A stretch of 64,000 nt of DNA from Roseibium sp. HPY-6 (GTDB lineage: Bacteria; Pseudomonadota; Alphaproteobacteria; Rhizobiales; Stappiaceae): the NCBI RefSeq assembly GCF_040530035.1, contig NZ_JBEWCD010000004.1, positions 1-64,000 on the forward strand, in the 5' to 3' direction. Position 1 is the stretch's first letter. Each line of letters starts with the position of its first letter. The notes beneath the pieces are model-generated. The model was not told where the DNA came from, ran no database searches, and saw only the letters and a program-made list of their open reading frames with translations. The translations under genes were made by a program, and so were the position numbers. This document shows positions 43,361 through 51,182 of the stretch, piece by piece.

Positions 43361-43375
43361 CAGTATTTTATGCTG
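43361..43375 (+). promoter_or_regulatory. Lrp-box-like site 3 upstream of the FAD oxidoreductases
   Basis: CAGTATTTTATGCTG matches 14 of 15 positions of the E. coli Lrp consensus YAGHAWATTWTDCTR. It lies 67 bp before the oxidoreductase ATG and 129 bp from the divergent lrp start. A second ATTTTATGC word lies at 43266-43274 in the same gap. Confidence 0.5.
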
Positions 43376-43441
43376 ACCTCGAACTATCTGCAGCATCATC
43401 ATTGTGCCCAAGCCTTTAGATTGGCGTGCAAGGAGAATGGA

Positions 43442-44761
43442 ATGCCTGCACCACTATTAAAGATCGATACAGAAACGACCCATCCTAAAGAAGCGGACGT
43501 AGTGGTTATTGGAGCTGGTATTGTCGGCGTATGTGCCGCCTACTTCCTGGCCAGGCGGGGGCTCAAAGTGGCTCTTGCGGAAAAGGGCAGAGTTGGCGGA
43601 GAGCAATCGTCCCGGAATTGGGGCTGGTGCCGTCAACAAAACCGCGACGCCCGAGAACTGCCCATGGCCACAAAGAGTTTGGCTTTATGGGATCAGCTAT
43701 CCAAGGAAGTCGGTCCGGAAATTGGCTTCAAGCGGTGCGGATTGCTTTATCTTTCCAACAATGAAACTGAATTGACCACCTGGGCTAGGTGGCGGGATTT
43801 TGCTGCTGAACATGGCGTGACGACACATGTCCTGACGGCGGATGAGGCATCGGAGCGTGGACAGGCGACCAGAAAAACATGGAAAGGCGGGGTTTTCTCG
43901 CCAAGTGACGGCATCGCTGATCCGGCGAATGCAGCTCCCGCAATTGCGAAAGCAATTGAAGGCCTTGGTTCAAAGGTGCTCCAGAATTGCGCAGTTCGCG
44001 GACTAGAGTTGGAGGCAGGCCGGGTGTCCGCTGTAGTGACTGAGCACGGCGTCATTCGAACCAACTGTGTGGTGATGGCTGGGGGGGCATGGGCCTCGAG
44101 TTTCTGCCGCCAGCTGGGTATTCGGTTTCCACAATCTTCTGTGCGGTCATCAATCCTGTCCGTCTCCCATGCAGATGGGCTTCCAGATGCTCTGCATACG
44201 GCGGAGGTTTCGCTAACGGCACGCGGTGATAGTGGCCATACATTGGCGATTTCGGGAAAAGCCAAGGTTGACCCGACGCTTCAAATGATGCGTTTCGGCT
44301 CCTCCTTCATTCCTATGTTCCTGAAGCGCCGCGGATCTTTGGTGCTTGGCGGCCTGCAAGGCATTCGGTCAGGACATGAAACGCTGGCACGATGGCCTCT
44401 GGATAAGGAAACTCCAATGGAGAGGATGCGCATCCTCGATCCCACACCTGACCGGAGTCAAATTCATGCAACGCTGGCAAGGGGCAAGGAGCTTATTCCT
44501 GCGTTGAAGCACAGCCAGCTGACGGCAGCTTGGGCTGGCTACATCGACAGTACACCAGACGGTGTCCCTGCAATCGGAGAGACCGACATTCCCGGTTTCC
44601 TGCTTGCAGCGGGGTTCAGCGGACATGGATTTGGAATAGGTCCAGGAGCTGGCCATTTGGTTGCTGACCTGATCACCGGCATGGATCCGATTGTCGATCC
44701 ACTGCCTTACCACCCGTCTCGATTTGCCCGATCTTCCTGGGGCAAAGTTGCAGAGTTTTAA
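43442..44761 (+). CDS. FAD-dependent oxidoreductase, D-amino acid oxidase family (first of tandem pair)
   Basis: A 439-residue flavoprotein. The FAD motif VVVIGAGIVGVCAAYFLARR starts near residue 20. EQSSRNWGWCRQQNRD is a subgroup mark, and FSGHGFGIGPGAGHLVADL is the C-terminal FAD contact. It oxidises an amine or amino acid. ATG 43442 has AAGGAG about 7 bp upstream. It is followed 16 bp later by a paralogue with the same motifs, so the pair arose by tandem duplication and now form an operon. An Lrp-box lies upstream. The substrate is unknown. No partner subunits of a multi-component sarcosine/opine oxidase are nearby. Confidence 0.88.
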   Translation: MPAPLLKIDTETTHPKEADVVVIGAGIVGVCAAYFLARRGLKVALAEKGRVGGEQSSRNWGWCRQQNRDARELPMATKSLALWDQLSKEVGPEIGFKRCGLLYLSNNETELTTWARWRDFAAEHGVTTHVLTADEASERGQATRKTWKGGVFSPSDGIADPANAAPAIAKAIEGLGSKVLQNCAVRGLELEAGRVSAVVTEHGVIRTNCVVMAGGAWASSFCRQLGIRFPQSSVRSSILSVSHADGLPDALHTAEVSLTARGDSGHTLAISGKAKVDPTLQMMRFGSSFIPMFLKRRGSLVLGGLQGIRSGHETLARWPLDKETPMERMRILDPTPDRSQIHATLARGKELIPALKHSQLTAAWAGYIDSTPDGVPAIGETDIPGFLLAAGFSGHGFGIGPGAGHLVADLITGMDPIVDPLPYHPSRFARSSWGKVAEF

Positions 44762-44777
44762 ACAGAATCGTCCAATA

Positions 44778-46106
44778 ATGACACCTTCTCTCTCCTCAGT
44801 TCCAAGCGATCTAGTGTTTCCGGGCGTGGTTGACGTCGTCGTGATTGGCGGTGGTATCGCAGGCGTTGCCGCTGCTTGGCAGCTGGCTCTTCGCGGTACC
44901 AAGGTCGCCCTTATCGAAAAGGGTGTCATTGCAGGAGAGCAATCTTGCCGGAATTGGGGCTGGTGCCGCCAACAGAACCGGGACGAAAGAGAACTGCCAC
45001 TTTCCATTCTGTCCCTGCAAATGTGGGAAGATCTTGCGCACCAGGCAGGGGGCGATGTTGGTTTCCGTCGATCAGGGCTCGTCTACGCGTCTAGCCGTGA
45101 GTCCGATCTGGCCGGGTGGGAAGCCTGGGGACGGATGGCGAAAGGTTATGGCGTAGACACTCGCATGTGCTCTGCCCGCGATTTGAAGAACCTGTTGCCT
45201 GGTAATATAGGACAATGGATTGGAGGCGTTCACTCTCCGACCGACGGACGCGCAGAGCCAGCGCTGGCAACTCCAGTACTTGCTGAAGCGGCAAGGCAGG
45301 CAGGAGCGGTTTTGTTCCAGCATTGCGCCGCCCGCGAAATTGAATTTTCGGCCGGCAGAGTTTCTGCTGTAGTCACCGAAAAGGGTACGGTTCAGTGTCA
45401 ATGCGTATTGGTGGCAGGTGGAGCCTGGAGCGGTATGTTCTTGCGCCACCACGGCGTGGATATTTTCCAAGCCTCCATCCAGTCTACATCTTTCGCAACT
45501 CAAGTCGCTCCGGAGATAATCTCTGGCGGCGTGTCCATGCCGGATTTGGCCATCCGCCGACGTACAGACGGTCGATACACAGTTGGGCTCAGCGGTTTTG
45601 CCGTCCTTCACCTATCACCCATGGGGCTTCGGCAATGGCGTCCCTTCTTGCCAACCTTCATCGAGCGTTGGCGTAAAATGAGCTACACAGTTGGAACGTC
45701 GTTCTTCAACGGCCCCGATGCCCACTGCACTTGGAAAGCCGACGGGTTGTCTCCGTTTGAGAAAACTCGGATACTGAATCCAAAGTCCGACCAGCGCTCA
45801 ATCAAACGCGGGTTGCAGCGCCTTGCGAAAGTATATCCAGATCTTCGTGGTGTTGGAGTTGATCATGAATGGGGCGGTATGGTCGATTATACGCCAGACG
45901 CCATTCCGGTTATCGGGCCTGTCGCATCAAAACCTGGGCTGTTCATCTCAACCGGTTATAGCGCACATGGGTTCGGTATAGGTCCTGCAGCCGGGAAACT
46001 CGCTGCAGACTTGATTACGGGTTCGCCCCCTTGCGTTGACCCTACTCCCTTCCGTTACGAGCGGATGATCGACGGAACGGATCTCGGATCGGTGGGAATG
46101 ATCTAG
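44778..46106 (+). CDS. FAD-dependent oxidoreductase, D-amino acid oxidase family (second of tandem pair)
   Basis: A 442-residue paralogue of the preceding protein, with VVVIGGGIAGVAAAWQLALR, EQSCRNWGWCRQQNRDEREL and YSAHGFGIGPAAGKLAADLI at the same places. The SHGFG position reads AHGFG, a small difference. Several internal segments differ, so substrate specificity may have diverged. The 16-bp spacing and shared strand make it co-transcribed with its paralogue. The start at 44778 avoids overlapping the upstream gene; an in-frame start at 44691 would lie inside it. Confidence 0.88.
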   Translation: MTPSLSSVPSDLVFPGVVDVVVIGGGIAGVAAAWQLALRGTKVALIEKGVIAGEQSCRNWGWCRQQNRDERELPLSILSLQMWEDLAHQAGGDVGFRRSGLVYASSRESDLAGWEAWGRMAKGYGVDTRMCSARDLKNLLPGNIGQWIGGVHSPTDGRAEPALATPVLAEAARQAGAVLFQHCAAREIEFSAGRVSAVVTEKGTVQCQCVLVAGGAWSGMFLRHHGVDIFQASIQSTSFATQVAPEIISGGVSMPDLAIRRRTDGRYTVGLSGFAVLHLSPMGLRQWRPFLPTFIERWRKMSYTVGTSFFNGPDAHCTWKADGLSPFEKTRILNPKSDQRSIKRGLQRLAKVYPDLRGVGVDHEWGGMVDYTPDAIPVIGPVASKPGLFISTGYSAHGFGIGPAAGKLAADLITGSPPCVDPTPFRYERMIDGTDLGSVGMI

Positions 46107-46131
46107 AAGCTAGTCAAGCAAGTATCAAAGT

Positions 46132-46995
46132 TCATCCGAGCGCTTGGTTTACAAGTCCAAAAGTGGTGAGCGGTCCAGGTTTTGGCGGTTCTCCCAATGT
46201 CATCGTCGTGACAGTGTCAAAGAGTCCGATACCTGAATTGGAAAGGAATTGCCTCAGCGGGCCGTCGTCTGCCCGTGTGTCTACTCTTGTAAACTGGCCA
46301 TGGAGTGCAGCAACATGGGGCTGAATAAGTTTAACCGCGTCTTCTTCCGAGGAAGCCACTACCGGTCCGATGACATGGCCGCGTCCAAAGCGACGGCGTA
46401 GCGCAAACCCGACGATTTCACCCGCCTGTTCCAGGACTGTTCCTTCTGACACTGCCGCAATCTTTTCCAGGACCGGGCTTCGGTTCGCCCCATAGGCTTG
46501 TTCATCCAATTCGATGATCGCCGGCAGATCGCTTTGCTCAAGAGGTCTGCTGTGCTCTGGGGTCACGGGCACGGATTTGACGATGCCGTTATGCTGGTAA
46601 ACGGTTTTTTGCGGGACGAAATCAAGCGAAATATAAAGACGATATGCTGCCTTGGTCGCGTTCAAGATCTTGTTGCGATGAGTTGTTCTTTCAAGAATAT
46701 GCTGCATCAGCCAGCGGCCGGCTCCGTGGTCCTGGAGGCGTGGAGAAGTGATAACCATTCCGATGGAAGCAAGCGTTTCACCCATTGGAAACCACATTGC
46801 AGATCCTAGAACGCGGCCAATTTTATCTCTGGTGACGAAGCCTTCCCCTAGGCCGAACAGCATGGCCCAGTCGTTAGCCCGATGCGGCCAATTCACACAT
46901 ATGGAAAGCTCGTGCAATTTTGAGATGTCACCGTGGTTCATCTCAGACAAGCTGAGTAGGTAGCTGTCTAGCGTTTTAGTCAATTCATCTTGCAC
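46132..46995 (-). CDS. Two-domain GNAT acetyltransferase (YitH-like), paralogue of 33945-34796
   Basis: A 287-residue protein with the same layout as the acetyltransferase at 33.9 kb. The GNAT domain contains NWPHRANDWAMLFGLGEG and IGMVITSPRLQDHGAGRWLM (acetyl-CoA loop); the C-terminal domain contains RFGRGHVIGPVVASSEEDA and FTRVDTRAD, and both proteins end in ALG. It starts with GTG (GGAG 6 bp upstream). It converges with the FAD oxidoreductase pair. The two copies flank the peptide operon region, suggesting an amine or amino-acid acetylation step common to this island. Confidence 0.84.
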   Translation of the reverse strand: MQDELTKTLDSYLLSLSEMNHGDISKLHELSICVNWPHRANDWAMLFGLGEGFVTRDKIGRVLGSAMWFPMGETLASIGMVITSPRLQDHGAGRWLMQHILERTTHRNKILNATKAAYRLYISLDFVPQKTVYQHNGIVKSVPVTPEHSRPLEQSDLPAIIELDEQAYGANRSPVLEKIAAVSEGTVLEQAGEIVGFALRRRFGRGHVIGPVVASSEEDAVKLIQPHVAALHGQFTRVDTRADDGPLRQFLSNSGIGLFDTVTTMTLGEPPKPGPLTTFGLVNQALG

Positions 46996-47486
46996 GATTC
47001 GGCTCCACTACGCATGCCCGCACACTGTAACATCGCACAACGGAATTTCCTGCTCTTTTGAGCAGGATCTCTAGCATGATTGCTGTCAACTCGAAATCAG
47101 CCTGTGTCGCTTTGGATGCTTGCTGTTTGCTCAAGCGGTACTGGATCCTCCGATGACAAAAGGCTTCCAGCCTGAACAGCCGCTCCTACGAACAGACCGT
47201 AGCCAGGCCGAGGCACGTTTTGCGTGCTATTATCTTCTCAAATAGGTCGGGTTTCTCGACCCTGCAGATTGCTCGGCTCTGTTCTCCAAAGCCGACCGGG
47301 CAGCGCTCTGGAACCCGGCCAGTTAGAAATAGTGACGTCGTTGTGGCAAAAGTTATCAGTCCAATAGAATTGAGAACGCGCGGTCTAACGTCATAGGTTT
47401 GCCTCTGTAATGCCACGAGAAGAAGTTTTGTCTTCTAGAGACGGCTTCTCGTCGGCCCGATTCTAATTTCCTTGATAGTGTGCACG
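46996..47486. other. Gap before the CHAT protein gene
   Basis: About 490 bp with no supportable gene. It contains a hairpin at 47049-47066 (CCTGCTC-TTTT-GAGCAGG) and an inverted repeat with arms at 47415-47422 and 47445-47452 (ACGAGAAG / CTTCTCGT) just upstream of the CHAT gene. The second could be an operator or leader hairpin. Confidence 0.4.
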
Positions 47487-50459
47487 ATGGCTTCAGTGAC
47501 AATCAATTTGAACGTCTTTCTCAAGGCACTTTGTAGGTTCCACCATTTATGTGCGCAGTGGTTAGGGACGGCAGTTGTTCTTGCCGTGACTTCCGGGCCC
47601 CTCCTGGCCGACGAAAACCTTACCAAAGCTATTGCGTCTTTTCGTGCGGAAAGTGGCGCGATGCCGGCGGAGAGACTTCTCGCCGCAACCGAGCAGGCCG
47701 CGGAACGCGGCGACTGGGCTGCGATAACAACGATCGATCTGCACCTGCTGCAAGCTGTGCTTCAACAGTTGAAGCCAAGCCGTGCGTCAGAACTGCTTTT
47801 GCTTGTGGCACAAGGCGAGGGATATTCAGGCACGCCTGACGAACAGGACAAGATCGTAAGCATGGCTGAACGTTTTGCGAGAGAGCGCCTGCCGGACAAG
47901 GCCGCGCGACTGACCTTGGATATCAACCTCGGCTATGTGTATCTGCAGACCAACAGAGCTGAAGAGGCACTGTCGCGGCTCGATGGCGCGCGCCTCAGGC
48001 TTGAGAAGGCAAATGACGCCGAAGCGCTGATGAATCTATGTGGTTTGGCCCCGTCATCGTTTGAACGCAGTGGGCATATCGAGCAGGCGGGGCAGTTATA
48101 TCTCGCGTGTGATGAAAGCGAGGTTGTGCGTTCCAACCCAACGCAGCAGCGGGGCTTTTTTTGGCACAATCACGCGATGTTTCTGCAGGGTCGTGCGGCA
48201 TTCGATGAGGCCATCCGGCGTCATCGTTGGGCGCTGCAGGATCTGGGCAATTACTATGGACTGCCTTCCCGCCAGGTCGTTGACGCGTATGATGGGTTCG
48301 GCCAGACGATGTTGGCGGCAGGCGATCTGGGAGTGGCCGACAGTCTAGCAAGTCTGGCAGTGCAGTTCTCGAGCGAACTGGACGGCGCTGAAACGTCAGC
48401 CAGCCATTGGCGTTTGGTCAACAATGCGGCGGCGGTCAAAAGGGCACTGCGCTTGCCTGCCCGTGCGCTTGAACTGGACTATGCTGCCTATGATTGGCGA
48501 AAACAAAACCTGGGGGAGGATCACAGCGACACTTACATTTCGTGGCTGAACTATGCGCTTGATCTTGTGGAGATGGAGCGGTGGGAGGATGCCAAGGCGC
48601 AGTTCTTAAACCTGTACAGGGGATATGATGATGGTGCCCCCATCCCGTATCCCAAAGATATCGTGTCTTACTATCTCTTTTACCTGGATGCGCGGATCGC
48701 GTTCGAGCGAGGCGAAGGTTTCACGCTGCCAAAACCCGATCTGTTATTGCGTACAGGCACCCCTCTGGAGCTTGTCGAGGGGGTGATGCATCTGCTGGTT
48801 CAAAACGATCTTGCCAAAGGGCGTGTAGCAGAAGCACTTGAGCTTGCAGCATGGAACGAACGTTTCATGACGCGTAACGCAGGCGAAATTCATCCTACCC
48901 GGTTTGCCGCCGCTTTCTTGCATGCGCGGATTCTGGGAGAGCAGGACAAGGCTGCGGCCTCGAAAAAGCTGGCCGAAACCGACATTGAACTGTTCAACTG
49001 GACTCGCAGACAATCGCTTAGCGGCAGCTATGACGCGTCTTTGGCAAGTCGGGCCTTGGCGGACGACCTGTTGCTCTATATGGCGCACCATGCATTGGAA
49101 GTGCCAGAATTCATGCCGCATTTCGCCGAAGCGCTGCATCGTTGGAAGGTCTTGGAATCCCCCGCCGATCGGGCCCTCCAACAGGTTGCTCGAACCAGCT
49201 CCGACACAGCTTTACGGGCTGCGGCACGCGACTACAGACTTTCTGCAGCGCGCTTCCGTGAACGGGTCCGGGCTGAACCGGTAACCCACGCAATCGCCGC
49301 GATGGACAACGATCTGAAAAAGCAGCGCAAGTTGCTGAATGCCTCGCTAACCACAGCGGGTTTGCCTGAGGTGGAGCCACCTTTGGCACCTATCACGAAA
49401 ACCGGTTCGTCCTTCTCCGTAGAACCAGGCGAAGTGGTGATCGACATGATCGTACTGCGAGACTGGCGCCGCCCGGACCGAGACGGGTGGTCGAAGCACC
49501 TGGAACTCTACGCGGCCATCCATCGTGCGGATACGCCACCACGGATCGCACGGATCGCTAAGCTTGACTTCACCGCACGCGCAGCGGAAAGCATATATGA
49601 CAGCCTCTGGCGTGACATCGGTCTTTGGGTGTCGAGAGAAGTCAAGGATGCCGAACGTGTCTTCATTGCCCCTGATGCGATGCTGTTCCAGATGGATCTG
49701 CTCGCGGCACGCGATGACAAGGGGCGCAGATTGGGTACTATGAATGACATTCATCTTCTGTCTTCTCGGGCAGCTTATGAAACCCACAATGAGGCCGCAG
49801 CCTTCAAAGCCGGCACAAGAGTGGTGATGGCGGGTGGGCTCTTTTACACGGAAGAAAAGGAGGCTGATCCTGATTTCCTGCCCGGCAGCCTAAAAGAGGT
49901 CGACCGCATCGCCGCGCTTGTCGACGAGGGCGGCGGCATTTCGAATACCTTGCGGGGCTTTGAAGCTTCTGTGTCACGCTTGGCCAGTGCGGCTCGGGAA
50001 GGCGATATCCTGCATCTTGCCACCCACGGCTTCTTCATTCGAAATCAGAGCGAACCTTACAGCCTGCGCAATGCAGGGCTTCTACTGTCGAATTCGTCTG
50101 ACGGTCAGGACCAGGATACTATTTATGCCAGCGAATTGATGGACTGGGACCTGAGCAGCGCCCAACTCGTCGTTTTGTCGTCGTGCAATTCGGGCGTTGG
50201 CTACGACACGCCGATCGACGCAGTGCGGGGGCTGCCTCTGGCGCTGGCGCGTGCCGGTGCTCGGCGCAGCATCGTAACGCTTGAGGAGATTCCCGATTTT
50301 CAGACAGCGCGTGTGATGGAGCGGTTCTATCAGCATGTTACAAAAGGCGGATTGACCTATTCCGACGCCTTTCTGCTCACCAAGCGCGAGATCTGGGCGA
50401 ACGAAATCGATGGCGTGTCCGAGGAAGTGGCGTCTGCCTTCGTGCTCTATGTACATTGA
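47487..50459 (+). CDS. Secreted TPR-CHAT domain protein (caspase-fold)
   Basis: A protein of about 990 residues. The N-terminal hydrophobic stretch (about residues 20-40, ending GPLLA-DE) looks like a signal peptide. Residues from about 50 to 620 are helical repeats of TPR type (for example ALELDYAAYDWRKQNLGEDHSDTY and AEEALSRLDGARLRLEKA). The last 300 residues form a CHAT domain with the catalytic His847 in HLATHGFF and Cys900 in SSCNSG, matching the caspase/separase-like dyad. CHAT proteases cleave partners in several bacterial systems. Here no recognisable target, gasdermin or CRISPR gene is adjacent. The start is uncertain: ATG 47487 lacks a clear ribosome-binding site and TTG 47472 is possible. 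Confidence 0.87.
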   Translation: MASVTINLNVFLKALCRFHHLCAQWLGTAVVLAVTSGPLLADENLTKAIASFRAESGAMPAERLLAATEQAAERGDWAAITTIDLHLLQAVLQQLKPSRASELLLLVAQGEGYSGTPDEQDKIVSMAERFARERLPDKAARLTLDINLGYVYLQTNRAEEALSRLDGARLRLEKANDAEALMNLCGLAPSSFERSGHIEQAGQLYLACDESEVVRSNPTQQRGFFWHNHAMFLQGRAAFDEAIRRHRWALQDLGNYYGLPSRQVVDAYDGFGQTMLAAGDLGVADSLASLAVQFSSELDGAETSASHWRLVNNAAAVKRALRLPARALELDYAAYDWRKQNLGEDHSDTYISWLNYALDLVEMERWEDAKAQFLNLYRGYDDGAPIPYPKDIVSYYLFYLDARIAFERGEGFTLPKPDLLLRTGTPLELVEGVMHLLVQNDLAKGRVAEALELAAWNERFMTRNAGEIHPTRFAAAFLHARILGEQDKAAASKKLAETDIELFNWTRRQSLSGSYDASLASRALADDLLLYMAHHALEVPEFMPHFAEALHRWKVLESPADRALQQVARTSSDTALRAAARDYRLSAARFRERVRAEPVTHAIAAMDNDLKKQRKLLNASLTTAGLPEVEPPLAPITKTGSSFSVEPGEVVIDMIVLRDWRRPDRDGWSKHLELYAAIHRADTPPRIARIAKLDFTARAAESIYDSLWRDIGLWVSREVKDAERVFIAPDAMLFQMDLLAARDDKGRRLGTMNDIHLLSSRAAYETHNEAAAFKAGTRVVMAGGLFYTEEKEADPDFLPGSLKEVDRIAALVDEGGGISNTLRGFEASVSRLASAAREGDILHLATHGFFIRNQSEPYSLRNAGLLLSNSSDGQDQDTIYASELMDWDLSSAQLVVLSSCNSGVGYDTPIDAVRGLPLALARAGARRSIVTLEEIPDFQTARVMERFYQHVTKGGLTYSDAFLLTKREIWANEIDGVSEEVASAFVLYVH

Positions 50460-50650
50460 GTTTGAGTTCGTTTCTAAGAACTTGCCGACCTCTGCGTGTA
50501 AAGGGTTCCCGCAGCGCCTCAGTCTGCACATATGTCTTACCGTTGTATTCGCTAGGCTCGCCACACCCTTCGCACTAGCAACAAATATTCGCGCCTTTTC
50601 ACAGAAAGACAAAGACGTCCGTACACATTCCTCCAGCCCTTGGTCACGTG

Positions 50651-50916
50651 AAATTGCCTACGAGTTTTGAAAAAAGATGCGGTGGATTGCTGAGCAAATG
50701 GCCTGTGGTACCGCTTTCGTCCGGGTTGACCTTTACGCATGCAAAGACCGCATTTTCGTTTGAGAGCTGACACTTTATCCCGGGGGTGGATTTCCGGGAT
50801 GCGTCCCATAAGCTTGGGATAGAAAGCTCGGCGACTTGTGGGATCTGCGCACGAAACCACTTCAACTAGGGAAAACGAAACTGCGTGCCGCGTCGTCCGA
50901 CAATGCAAAGGCATAG
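50651..50916 (+). pseudogene. TupA-like ATP-grasp relic (C-terminal part)
   Basis: On the plus strand the text reads MRWIAEQMACGTAFVRVDLY, then ACKDRIFV, stop (50764-50766 region), ELTLYPGGGF, stop, AWDRKLGDLWDLR. This is the C-terminal end of TupA-like ATP-grasp proteins, which carry FVRVDLY, ELTFYPGSGF and WDxKLGDLW, found in capsule and exopolysaccharide clusters. Two in-frame stops and a one-base shift before the first Met (LPTSFEK in the neighbouring frame) show it is dead. No polysaccharide genes are nearby. The remaining gap up to 51182 holds nothing I recognise. Confidence 0.6.
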
Positions 50917-51182
50917 CATTCGAAGCAGCGAGGAGATAAAGATCCAGTAGAACGCGCCAACAAAAGCGTATACCTCGATGTACTAGAGTGTTCATACAGC
51001 CGTGCCAAACGCATCGTTTGCCGGGGCGAGAATGCCAAAGAAACCGATGATGATGATTTCTCACCGGTGACTATGTTGATCGTGGCTGAAAGCTGTGTAA
51101 CAGATACTTTCGCTTAAGAAACTGACTCTCGTAACAGAGGCAGACGTTTGCAACAGGGCGCCTTAAAGTCGTCGCCACCAAC

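Noticed and set aside
50552..51064. 170-codon minus-strand frame
   Set aside because: Overlaps the TupA-like relic on the plus strand; composition is Arg/His-rich as expected for a chance frame.
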